Source: Bacillota bacterium (GTDB lineage Bacteria; Bacillota; Sulfobacillia; JAJZYS01; JAJYTV01). From it: a stretch of DNA of 12,275 nt. The notes beneath the pieces were generated by a model. The model was not told where the DNA came from. It did not search any database and saw nothing but the letters and a program-made list of their open reading frames with translations. The stretch spans positions 1-12,275 of the forward strand of contig JAJYNV010000465.1 in NCBI GenBank assembly GCA_021786135.1, written 5' to 3'. Both the position numbers and the translations under genes were made by a program. Positions 6,175-12,275 of this stretch are shown piece by piece (the first letter of the stretch is position 1; each line of letters starts with the position of its first letter).

Positions 6175-7573
6175 GACGCCACCGCACGCCCTGCGGCGTG
6201 TCTTCCAGGACGATGCCCCTGGCCCGCAGGTCGTCACGAATGCGGTCGGCCTGAGCATAGTCCCTTCCCTGGCGGGCTCTCTCGCGGTCCGCGATCAAGC
6301 GGTCGATATCTGCGCTGATCTGCTCCTTGCTGCCGCCGAGCTCGATTCCCATCGTCGCAAGGCCGTCTATGATGAAATCGCGCGTGCGTTCGATGACGCC
6401 TTGTGCGGTATCGACATCCAGATTCGTGTTGGCTTCACGTACCACCTCGAACAGCACTGCCTGTGCCTGCGCCGTGTTGAGGTCGTCGCTGAGGGCTGCA
6501 GCATACTCGCGTTCTGCCCGCTCCAGTCGCTCAAGGTAGGATTGATCTCCCCGCTCATCGCGTGCCGCATGCGGCAGCAGGTGTTCGAGCCGGGCAAGGC
6601 AGTTCTCTATGCGTGCGAGCGCAGCCTCGCTGGCCGCAACGAGTTCGTCGCGGAAGGCGAGCGGCGTGCGGTAGTGGGCGCTCAGCAGGAAGAGCCTGAT
6701 GGACTGGGGCCGGTACTGCTGCCTGAGCTCGGAGAGCGGCACGATATTGCCCTGGGACTTCGACATCTTCGCGCCGTCCATAGTCAGCATGGCTACGTGC
6801 ATCCAATAGCGCGCGAGCGGCTTGTGCAGCAGCCCCTCAGACTGCGCGATCTCGTTTTCGTGATGCGGGAAGATGAGATCCATGCCGCCCGCATGGATGT
6901 CAAGGGTATCGCCGAGATAGCAGCGCGCCATCGCGGAGCACTCGATATGCCAGCCGGGGCGGCCCGGCCCCCACGGCGATGGCCAGCTTGGCTCACCGGG
7001 ACGGCTCGACTTCCAAAGGACGAAATCGGCGGGGTCCTCCTTGCGCTGATCGACCTCGATGCGCGCACCAGCGAGCCGCTCATCCGGCGGCTGATGCGAC
7101 AGCTTGCCGTAGTCCGGGAAGGAAGCGACGCGGAAATACACATCGCCTGCGAGCACATAGGCAAGGCCGGCTGCTAGCAGCCCTTCGATGTGCGCGATGA
7201 TCTGTGGAACGTGCTCGGTGGCGCGCGGCGACTCGTATGGCGCGTCGATGCCGAGCGCCGCTGCGTCTTCCGTGTACTGCGCAATGAAACGCTCCGCCAG
7301 CTCAGGCACTGTGACGCCCAGCTCGCCTGAGCGCTGGATCATCTTATCGTCGATATCGGTGAAATTCTGGACGAACTGTACGTCGAAGCCTTCCCGGCGC
7401 AGAAAGCGCCCGAGCGTATCGAACACCACGAAGGAACGGAAGTTTCCGATGTGCAGGTGATGGTAGACCGTCGGGCCGCAGGCATAGATACGCACGCGAC
7501 CAGGCTCCAGGGGCACGAATGGCCGCTTCTGCTGGGTCAGTGTGTCATAGAGACGTATCGATGTTGATGTCAT
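6167..7573 (-). CDS. cysS: Cysteinyl-tRNA synthetase
   Basis: A 468-residue class I aminoacyl-tRNA synthetase that charges tRNA-Cys, about the usual family length. The HIGH motif appears as HLHIGN (39-44) right after ACGPTVY. Zinc ligands C32, C212 (HIECSAM) and the HHENE cluster (237-241) are all present. KMSKS is exact at 269-273 in DGAKMSKSQGN. The C-terminal DALR/anticodon region runs from about 340, ending in the typical QADRIRDDLRARGIVLEDTPQGVRWRR. I chose the ATG at 7573 (MTSTSIRLYDT) because family alignments start there and GGGGAA lies close upstream; it overlaps the end of cysE by 29 bases. Translation is therefore probably coupled to cysE, and both are under the cysteine T-box. Confidence 0.97.
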   Translation of the reverse strand: MTSTSIRLYDTLTQQKRPFVPLEPGRVRIYACGPTVYHHLHIGNFRSFVVFDTLGRFLRREGFDVQFVQNFTDIDDKMIQRSGELGVTVPELAERFIAQYTEDAAALGIDAPYESPRATEHVPQIIAHIEGLLAAGLAYVLAGDVYFRVASFPDYGKLSHQPPDERLAGARIEVDQRKEDPADFVLWKSSRPGEPSWPSPWGPGRPGWHIECSAMARCYLGDTLDIHAGGMDLIFPHHENEIAQSEGLLHKPLARYWMHVAMLTMDGAKMSKSQGNIVPLSELRQQYRPQSIRLFLLSAHYRTPLAFRDELVAASEAALARIENCLARLEHLLPHAARDERGDQSYLERLERAEREYAAALSDDLNTAQAQAVLFEVVREANTNLDVDTAQGVIERTRDFIIDGLATMGIELGGSKEQISADIDRLIADRERARQGRDYAQADRIRDDLRARGIVLEDTPQGVRWRRG

Positions 7574-8222
7574 CGCGTTCCCCGCTTCCCTCCAGAACGG
7601 CGATCCGCGCCTCAAGGCGGTCGATCTGGGCCGTCATTCTCAGTATGGCCTCCGTAATCGGGTCAGGCAGGTCGCCGTGCTGCAGATCGACTCCCTTGAC
7701 GGGGCGTCCGCCGACGCGCACGACGCGGCCAGGAATCCCCACCACCGTACAGTCACGCGGCACAGACTTTACAACCACAGCACCAGCACCGATCTTGCAG
7801 TCGTCGCCGACGGTGATTGCCCCGAGCACCCTGGCGCCGCAGGAAATCATCACGCGGTCGCCGATCGTAGGGTGCCTCTTGCCGTGCTCCTTGCCGGTGC
7901 CGCCGAGCGTGACGCCCTGGTATAGCGTCACGTCATTGCCCACCTCCGTAGTCTCGCCGATGACCACCCCTGTACCATGGTCTATGAACAGCCTTCGTCC
8001 GATGCGGGCACCGGGATGGATCTCGATGCCCGTCAGGAAACGCGCGAACTGCGAAATCGCCCGCGCCAGGACGAAGTGTCGACCAAGGTAGAGGCGGTGG
8101 GCAACGCGATAGAACCACAGGGCATGCAAGCCCGGGTAGGTGAGGATCACCTCTAGTGTACTCTTGGCTGCCGGGTCGCGCTCGAATACCGTGCGCACAT
8201 CCTCGCGCAGTGTCGCGAACAA
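7545..8222 (-). CDS. cysE: Serine O-acetyltransferase
   Basis: A 225-residue acetyl-CoA:L-serine transferase making O-acetylserine, the committed precursor of cysteine. The N-terminal helical part (1-60) is short, as in Firmicutes enzymes. The left-handed beta-helix starts at about residue 65 (TGIEIHPGARIGRRLFIDHGTGVVIGETTEVGNDVTLYQGVTLGG). Catalytic histidines fall in FIDHGTG and in GKRHPTIGD, and the hexapeptide repeats continue to DCTVVGIPGRVVR. The C-terminal helix (about 190-215) looks like a short coiled coil. The start codon is TTG at 8222, seven bases after GGAGG in a very purine-rich GGGGGAGGAA; no ATG is available in frame nearby. A cysteine T-box leader precedes it. Confidence 0.96.
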   Translation of the reverse strand: MFATLREDVRTVFERDPAAKSTLEVILTYPGLHALWFYRVAHRLYLGRHFVLARAISQFARFLTGIEIHPGARIGRRLFIDHGTGVVIGETTEVGNDVTLYQGVTLGGTGKEHGKRHPTIGDRVMISCGARVLGAITVGDDCKIGAGAVVVKSVPRDCTVVGIPGRVVRVGGRPVKGVDLQHGDLPDPITEAILRMTAQIDRLEARIAVLEGSGERDDINIDTSL

Positions 8223-8244
8223 CGCGATTCCTCCCCCTGAAACG

Positions 8245-8484
8245 CGCGGCGGACCGATGACGCCCAGAGGCGGTCGGTCCGCGGTCCCACTCTGTTTCCG
8301 ACGGCATGCCGTCGCTCAAAGGCCGCTCACGTGGCCCACTCCGGCAGCGGTTGGCCGTCCGGCTCGCCGCCACGGCTCCCGGATGCACTTCACCGCTTGG
8401 TCCGCAGACGGCTTGCAGCCGAGGCCGTCCTCTCTACAGCGGGCCTTTGGCGGTTACTCTCTCCGTTCCTCGCCTTTGGTGGTT
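8245..8484 (-). ncRNA. Cysteine-specific T-box riboswitch upstream of cysE-cysS
   Basis: All main T-box parts can be traced on the minus strand. Stem I starts near CCAC (8482) and has a K-turn-like GGC-gaggaa-CGG (8474-8463) pairing with CCG-gga-GCC. AGTA (8458-8455) follows. The distal end is AGAGAG (8435-8430) plus GACGGC/GCCGTC closing a loop containing GGCTGCAAG. The specifier loop GAAGTGCATCC has codon TGC (8387-8385), which is cysteine. The T-box proper is CAGAGTGGGACCGCGG (8294-8279). The antiterminator is exact: CAGAG and GCGG pair with CCGC and CTCTG (8273-8265), leaving the bulge TGGGACC. The UGGG fits the tRNA-Cys 3' end UCCA with one G-U pair. Uncharged tRNA-Cys would favour expression of cysE and cysS. 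Confidence 0.93.
8249..8282 (-). terminator. Competing (terminator) hairpin of the T-box
   Basis: GCGGACCGA (8282-8274 on the minus strand) pairs with TCGGTCCGC (8257-8249), and inside it CGCC pairs with GGCG. The 5' arm reuses GCGG of the T-box sequence, so it excludes the antiterminator. The stem is strong, but downstream bases are GCCGCGCGTTTCAG with no real U-run. It may be an atypical terminator or act differently. Confidence 0.7.
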
Positions 8485-8485
8485 C

Positions 8486-8515
8486 ATTGTGCAGCATCAG
8501 CCCGGTCCTCGTCAA
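8486..8515 (-). promoter_or_regulatory. Sigma-A promoter of the cysE-cysS(-rlmB) operon
   Basis: TTGACG (8515-8510), 18-bp spacer, CACAAT (8491-8486) on the minus strand. The predicted start at about 8479 coincides with the base of T-box Stem I, which supports both calls. Confidence 0.72.
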
Positions 8516-8646
8516 CGCCACACAGCCCACGCGCAACCGTGCTGCCGGCGAACCCCGAACCCTGCTAGCCCGGGCGGGATACCAGATCGCATTCTGGCCC
8601 ACAGCAGCCGAGATCGGTCACCCTCGAGCCATACTCGGCAACCAGC

Positions 8647-9798
8647 TCACGCCTGCGCCTCCACCGCGCGCAGCAAAACCACGGCCCAGGCGGCCACACC
8701 CTGGCGCAGCCCCAGCGGTCCCAGGCCCTCTGCCGTTGTCGCCTTGATGGAGACCCCGTCGGGCCGCAGGCCCAGCGCGTCGGCCAGAATGCGACGCATC
8801 GCATCGCGATGCGGTCCGACCTTAGGTGCCTCGAGCACCAGGGTACAGTCGGCGTTACCGACGACGTACCCCTCAGCGCGCACCTTGACGACGACCTGTC
8901 GCAACAGCTCCACCGAGTTTGCGCCGGCATAGCGGGGATCGTCCGGTGGAAAAAAGTGGCCGATATCGGGCAGTCCCGCCGCACCGAGCAGCGCGTCCAT
9001 GAGTGCGTGGCAGATCACGTCCGCGTCCGAGTGACCCAGCGCTCCCAGGTCCGACGGTATCTCGACGCCGCCCAAGACTAGTCTGTGCCCCGGCACAAGG
9101 CGATGCACATCGAAGCCGTGACCCACCCGAACGCCAACTCCCGCGCTCTCGAGACGGACCAGGTCGTCCGGAGTCGTCACCTTGATATTCTCCTCCTCGC
9201 CGTCGACATACACCACTTGAGCACCCAGGCGCAAAACGAGTTCGCCGTCATCGGCGGCTTCAGGCTCGCCCGCGTGGGCCCGCTCCAGCAAGGCCCGGTC
9301 AAAGACCTGCGGCGTCTGCACCCGCCATACGCCCTCCCGAGACACGCTGCCGCCACCGAGCGCCGGATCGCGGTGCAGCGCATCATGCAGAGGCAGCCGA
9401 GGGATGACACAGGGTGCGTCGGCAGTGAGAAGGCTCTCAAGCAGCCGCTGAGAAACCAGCGGCCTGGCGGCATCATGAATGGCGACGCGCCCCACCCCAT
9501 TCGGCAGCTCTGCTAGGCCACGCCGCACAGAGGCACTGCGCGTCGCACCGCCGGCCACCACTCTGGTCGGCTTCGAGAACGTGCCGGCGAGATCCCGCGC
9601 TGCCTCAAGATCCTCCAGTCGCACCACGAGCACCATGCCCTCGACGTCGGCATGGCGCAGGAAAGGGCGAGCCGCTGAGGCAATCAGCGGCTCGCCATGC
9701 CAAGTAAAGAACGCCTTGCTGCGGCCGAAACGGACGCCGGAGCCAGCTCCGACGATCACCGCGTAGGTTTCAGGGCTGTGCCTGGAGGCGGTTGCCAT
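8647..9798 (-). CDS. ispDF: Bifunctional IspD-IspF: MEP cytidylyltransferase / MEcPP synthase
   Basis: A 383-residue fusion of two steps of the non-mevalonate isoprenoid pathway. IspD (about 1-220) makes CDP-methylerythritol: VGAGSGVRFG with R23, K28, IHDAARPLV, R154, QTPQVF and NIKVTTPDDL (K206). IspF (about 222-383) makes the cyclodiphosphate: D230 and H232 in GFDVHRL, GHSDADVICHALMDALLGA with H264, DIGHFFPPDDP and KATTAEGLG. IspF is canonical, while IspD is divergent: it has HDA where E. coli has a D-T (T140), ADDG in place of T-D-[DE]-A, and a shorter R-to-K loop. The ATG at 9798 with AGGAG just upstream is preferred; the ATG at 9816 has no ribosome site. It overlaps yacL by 29 bases, implying coupling. 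Confidence 0.94.
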   Translation of the reverse strand: MATASRHSPETYAVIVGAGSGVRFGRSKAFFTWHGEPLIASAARPFLRHADVEGMVLVVRLEDLEAARDLAGTFSKPTRVVAGGATRSASVRRGLAELPNGVGRVAIHDAARPLVSQRLLESLLTADAPCVIPRLPLHDALHRDPALGGGSVSREGVWRVQTPQVFDRALLERAHAGEPEAADDGELVLRLGAQVVYVDGEEENIKVTTPDDLVRLESAGVGVRVGHGFDVHRLVPGHRLVLGGVEIPSDLGALGHSDADVICHALMDALLGAAGLPDIGHFFPPDDPRYAGANSVELLRQVVVKVRAEGYVVGNADCTLVLEAPKVGPHRDAMRRILADALGLRPDGVSIKATTAEGLGPLGLRQGVAAWAVVLLRAVEAQA

Positions 9799-10882
9799 TC
9801 TGCTCCTGCCGGTCATTCAGAGATTTGGGCTTGGCGAAGATCATGCGCCCGGCCGAGGTCTGCAGCACAGAGGTGACCAGCACGGCCAGCGTGTCGCCGA
9901 TGTACTTCTTGCCGCCGTCCACCACGATCATCGTGCCGTCGTCGAGGTACGCCACACCCTGGCCGATCTCTTTGCCTTCCTTGATGACATGAACCACCAT
10001 CTCCTCGCCCGGCAGAACCACCGGCTTGACGGCGTTCGCGAGCTCGTTGATGTTGAGCACAGGCACCTGTTGGAGAACGGCCACCTTGTTCAGGTTGAAA
10101 TCATTCGTCAGCACCTTGCCTTCGAGCGACTTCGTCAGCCTGAGCAGCTTCGAGTCGACCTCCATGTTGGGGTAGTCCTTGTCGTTGATCTGCACCGGCA
10201 CCTGAAGTTCTTTCTGGATGTGATTCAGTACGTCGAGTCCACGCCTGCCCCGGTTTCGCTTCAGGACGTCAGCGGAATCGGCTATGTGGCGCAGTTCGTC
10301 CAGGACGAACTGCGGTACGACGATGGGGCCCTCGATGAATCCTGTCTCGAGGATGTCCGCGATGCGCCCATCGATGATCACGCTCGTATCCAACACCTTG
10401 GGCACGCTCTTGCCGTGCCCGGACTTGCTTAGGCGGCCGCGGCCGCTCGCTTCGGAGTCTCTTGGCTCCCGCTTGCGCGCCACGCCGAGACCGAGGTAGC
10501 CGCCGACGTAGCCGAGAAAGACGGCAAAGACAATCGGTAGGATGTTGCCGACAACCGGGATTGCATTCAGAGGTGTCGTGAGCAGGAACGCGGCGAACAA
10601 GCCGAGCAGCATGCCTACGCCGCCAGACAGAAGTTCATTCGCGGACGCCCGCAGAACGCGGCCCTCCATGAACGTGTTGAGACGCACCACACCGCGCTGT
10701 ACGCCTGTGGCTGAGAAAAACCCGACAAAACCGCCCAGTGCGCCAAGCAGCAGGGCGGCGCCGATCTCCTGGTAGATATCGAGGTGTACCGCTGTACCCA
10801 GCGCCTTGAATAGGTAGTAGCCGAGCAAAAGCCCGATCACCAGCCCGGCCAGGGTCAGCCCGCCGCGCCACGGCGCCTTCAT
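9770..10882 (-). CDS. yacL: Membrane PIN/TRAM-domain protein (YacL family)
   Basis: A 370-residue integral membrane protein. Four predicted membrane segments lie at about 9-28, 40-59, 85-105 and 108-135, followed by a basic/Ser linker. A PIN nuclease-like domain (about 161-285) has the acidic residues expected of the active site: D165 in VLDTSVIIDGRI, E196 in VLDELRHIA, D243 in EVDSKLLRL and D261 in LTNDFNLNKVA. A TRAM domain (about 294-352) reads GEEMVVHVIKEGKEIGQGVAYLDDGTMIVVDGGKKYIGD. The family is conserved in Gram-positives between disA and ispD, probably as an RNA-acting membrane protein; its precise role is not settled. The ATG at 10882 follows GGGAAGGTGA. It overlaps ispDF downstream. 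Confidence 0.95.
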   Translation of the reverse strand: MKAPWRGGLTLAGLVIGLLLGYYLFKALGTAVHLDIYQEIGAALLLGALGGFVGFFSATGVQRGVVRLNTFMEGRVLRASANELLSGGVGMLLGLFAAFLLTTPLNAIPVVGNILPIVFAVFLGYVGGYLGLGVARKREPRDSEASGRGRLSKSGHGKSVPKVLDTSVIIDGRIADILETGFIEGPIVVPQFVLDELRHIADSADVLKRNRGRRGLDVLNHIQKELQVPVQINDKDYPNMEVDSKLLRLTKSLEGKVLTNDFNLNKVAVLQQVPVLNINELANAVKPVVLPGEEMVVHVIKEGKEIGQGVAYLDDGTMIVVDGGKKYIGDTLAVLVTSVLQTSAGRMIFAKPKSLNDRQEQNGNRLQAQP

Positions 10883-10910
10883 CCGCGGTCACCTTCCCTC
10901 TGTAGCATTG

Positions 10911-10940
10911 ATTATAGGAGATCGGCCTGGAAGCCCGCAA
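10911..10940 (-). promoter_or_regulatory. Probable sigma-A promoter of yacL-ispDF
   Basis: A perfect TATAAT (10916-10911) on the minus strand with TTGCGG (10940-10935) 18 bp upstream, giving a short leader before the yacL ATG at 10882. A 5-bp inverted repeat GAGAG/CTCTC (10944-10961) lies just upstream of the -35. Confidence 0.7.
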
Positions 10941-11168
10941 ATAGAGAGCATCGACACTCTCCCCTCCCTTGCGCAACTACGGCTAGGTTTGCCCACGTTG
11001 CCAGGTCGGATACACGTGTGCCATGATCTCTCTTGTGCGGTCCTCTTCTTCCAGTCCCGGCAGCCGAGCTCAAGCAAGACGAATTTTAGTTCTCGCCGTT
11101 AACATTTTATTTTACTCAGAGTTACCTCTTTCCAGCAAGTCCACGCCACAGACGGCGCCCAGAGCGCG

Positions 11169-11197
11169 TTGACGGCCGTTTTGCTGGTCGGTATAAT
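11169..11197 (+). promoter_or_regulatory. Strong sigma-A promoter of the small cysteine-pair gene
   Basis: TTGACG (11169-11174), exactly 17 bp, TATAAT (11192-11197). It is the closest match to consensus in the window. The start at about 11204 leaves a short leader containing the Shine-Dalgarno GGAGGAGG (11209-11216). Confidence 0.9.
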
Positions 11198-11226
11198 GGG
11201 GCCACCTTGGAGGAGGGGTCGAGCGG

Positions 11227-11622
11227 ATGAAAGACCTCCTGTGCGATCAGTTCCAGGAGACCGTCGACGAGTGCCTCATCCGCCACAAGAACATCCTCGA
11301 TACCGTATCGAAGCTGCAGGAGTCGGTGGCGCGCGTGAATCGCGCCGTAGCCAAGGCGGTAACGGACTGCGGCTGCGTCACGGTGCATGCTGAGCGTCAC
11401 CCCATCCCGGAGGGCATCTCACTGGAGCAGCTGCGCACGGTGCTGGATTCAGGCGTCAGAGGCCAACTCTGCGACAACTGTCGCGAGGTGGTCGAGGCTG
11501 AAGTCGGGCAGACGCTCTTCTACCTCACCGGCGTTCTCAATGCCATGGACCTCAACCTGTACGACTGCCTGCTGAAGGAGCAGAAGCGCATCTCCGCACT
11601 CGGTATCTTCAATTTCTCGTAA
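11227..11622 (+). CDS. Conserved small protein of unknown function with CxC and CxxC pairs (MazG-like helical end)
   Basis: A 131-residue soluble protein. Residues 8-45 form a long helix (FQETVDECLIRHKNILDTVSKLQESVARVNRAVAKAV), followed by DCGC (C48, C50), a variable loop, LCDNC (C82, C85) and a C-terminal pair of helices including GQTLFYLTGVLNAMDLNLYDCLLKEQKRISALGIFNFS. The four cysteines could bind a metal. The C-terminal helices recall MazG-like nucleotide pyrophosphohydrolases, but the E-x-x-E/D metal motif is not clear. From memory, homologous proteins sit beside disA in clostridia; I am not sure of any official family name. It has its own near-consensus promoter, a good ribosome site and a strong terminator, and lies opposite in strand to the flanking disA and yacL, so it is a real, independently transcribed gene. 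Confidence 0.82.
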   Translation: MKDLLCDQFQETVDECLIRHKNILDTVSKLQESVARVNRAVAKAVTDCGCVTVHAERHPIPEGISLEQLRTVLDSGVRGQLCDNCREVVEAEVGQTLFYLTGVLNAMDLNLYDCLLKEQKRISALGIFNFS

Positions 11623-11631
11623 GCGACTGTC

Positions 11632-11663
11632 GGGAGCCCGGTGAAAGCCGGGCTCCCTTTTTT
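11632..11663 (+). terminator. Strong intrinsic terminator of the small cysteine-pair gene
   Basis: GGGAGCCCGG (11632-11641) and CCGGGCTCCC (11648-11657) form a perfect 10-bp stem with a six-base loop, followed by TTTTTTG. It ends 10 bp after the stop codon and separates the gene from the convergent disA. Confidence 0.95.
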
Positions 11664-11679
11664 GTTGGTCAGGGTCACG

Positions 11680-12275
11680 TCACCGCGCCACCTCGCGCAA
11701 ACGCGCAAGATGACGACGAATCGCATGGGCCCTCGCTGTGCCGATGCCCTCAACAGCATCCAGATCCTCAATGCTCGCCCCGAGAAGATTCGCGAGGGAG
11801 CCGAAGCGCAAGGCAAGCTTGTCGGCCACAGGCGGCGGAAGGCGCGGCACCCGTCGCAGGACCCGCAGTCCCCGCGACTGGACCACTTGCTCCAGCTCAC
11901 CGGCCTGGCCCAGACTGCGGGCGATGGCGCCGAGATCCAGGAGAGCCTCGGCGCTCCAGGCGGCCAGCTGCTCGCGCAGGCTGCGAGCGTGCTCGAGAGA
12001 GCTGTCCGACGCATAGTCGCGCAGCACGTAGAGGATCTCTTCGGATAGCGAGCGAGTCAGCTCGTAGAGCTGCATGGCCACCATCCGACCTTCGCTGCCC
12101 AGTTCCTCCACGTAGCCTGACACCTCTCGCCCCAAGCGATCGAGCAGCGCAAAGCGCTGGATGGCGGAAGCCACGTCGCGCAGCGTTGCTTCGCCGGAGA
12201 ACTCGACAGCGTCGAGATCGGAGAGCTCCGCCACCAGTGCGATGCGCTGGCGTTCCAAGGCTTGCAGGGCCTGAT
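11680..12275 (-). CDS. disA: DNA integrity scanning protein DisA, diadenylate cyclase (C-terminal part; gene continues beyond the window)
   Basis: The last 197 or so codons of disA; the N-terminal diadenylate cyclase (DAC) domain, which makes cyclic di-AMP, lies beyond the right edge. The frame is open to the edge, so no start is assigned (a TTG at 12258 is internal). Visible parts are the central helical spine (ERQRIALVAELSDLDAVEFSGEATLRDVASAIQRFALLDRLG through SLREQLA) and the C-terminal helix-hairpin-helix DNA-binding region: LRVLRRVPRLPPPVADKLALRFGSLANLLGASIEDLDAVEGIGTARAHAIRRHLARLREVAR, with hairpin motif VEGIGTARA. DisA octamers scan DNA and lower c-di-AMP output at branched structures, linking damage to sporulation in Bacillus. 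The order disA - yacL - ispD supports the call. Confidence 0.96.
   Translation of the reverse strand, partial: QALQALERQRIALVAELSDLDAVEFSGEATLRDVASAIQRFALLDRLGREVSGYVEELGSEGRMVAMQLYELTRSLSEEILYVLRDYASDSSLEHARSLREQLAAWSAEALLDLGAIARSLGQAGELEQVVQSRGLRVLRRVPRLPPPVADKLALRFGSLANLLGASIEDLDAVEGIGTARAHAIRRHLARLREVAR

Larger units (their letters stand above)
10883..11226. other. 344-bp divergent intergenic region between yacL and the small cysteine-pair gene
   Basis: Holds the two divergent promoters (yacL on minus, the 131-residue gene on plus) and an AT-rich tract at about 11086-11120 that stands out in this GC-rich sequence. This is where some Firmicutes carry a carD gene; none is present. An open minus-strand frame of 62 codons (10889-11077) has no ribosome site and matches nothing I recognise. 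Confidence 0.55.

Noticed and set aside
5915..7177. Long plus-strand open frame (420 codons) opposite rlmB and cysS
   Set aside because: It is antisense to two strongly conserved genes, has no ribosome site, and its translation resembles nothing known; long antisense frames are expected at this GC content.
8523..8646. A missing small gene between ispDF and the cysE leader
   Set aside because: Frames are short or antisense without ribosome sites; the stretch holds only a 6-bp GCCGAG/CTCGGC inverted repeat lacking a T-run.
10889..11077. 62-codon minus-strand frame before yacL
   Set aside because: No ribosome site; it overlaps the yacL promoter region and has no similarity to CarD or any other protein expected there.
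1..12275. CRISPR array, insertion sequence, phage or defence system
   Set aside because: No regularly spaced repeats, transposase, integrase, or nuclease/toxin partner pair was seen; the only nuclease-like domain is the YacL PIN domain in its usual conserved context.

Overview
The window looks like part of the chromosome of a GC-rich, spore-forming member of the Firmicutes/Bacillota. The main reason is the minus-strand run disA - yacL - ispDF - cysE - cysS - rlmB - sigH (right to left, about 12275 to 4465). This is the Bacillus/Clostridium radA-disA-yacL-ispD-ispF-gltX-cysE-cysS-mrnC-rlmB-yacP-sigH neighbourhood in compressed form. The sigma-H protein is very close to the Bacillus one in its core, which points to a sporulating lineage. 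High GC, frequent TTG/GTG starts, an IspD-IspF fusion and a c-type cytochrome lipoprotein suggest one of the GC-rich deep Firmicutes lineages (Symbiobacterium/Thermaerobacter/Limnochordia-like). The sequence alone does not settle which.

Left region (1-3700) is accessory in character. It holds a GntR/FadR-type regulator (+), a convergent small heat-shock protein (-), then a two-gene glycosylation module (-): a GT-D-fold protein followed by a CgeB-like glycosyltransferase. The module has an AT-rich patch and may have been acquired. A tRNA-Thr(UGU) gene (-) with encoded CCA and an intrinsic terminator separates this region from a lone lipoprotein cytochrome c gene (+), whose ribosome binding site sits against a GC-rich hairpin.

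Central and right region (4465-12275) is the conserved block. sigH has its own sigma-A promoter overlapping the rlmB stop codon. cysE-cysS-rlmB form a translationally coupled operon preceded by a complete cysteine-specific T-box riboswitch: promoter, Stem I with K-turn, UGC specifier, antiterminator with UGGG bulge, competing hairpin. This leader lies in what would otherwise be an unexplained 424-bp gap, where other Firmicutes have gltX. yacL and ispDF overlap and share a separate promoter. Between disA and yacL lies a small divergent/antisense gene with a near-consensus promoter and a strong terminator; it encodes a conserved-looking cysteine-pair protein of unknown function.

Functionally, the block links cyclic-di-AMP signalling (DisA), isoprenoid synthesis (IspDF), cysteine synthesis and charging (CysE, CysS under tRNA-Cys control), 23S rRNA modification (RlmB) and entry into sporulation (SigH). 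The T-box is the best-supported non-coding element. No CRISPR array, insertion sequence, integrase or new defence system was seen.
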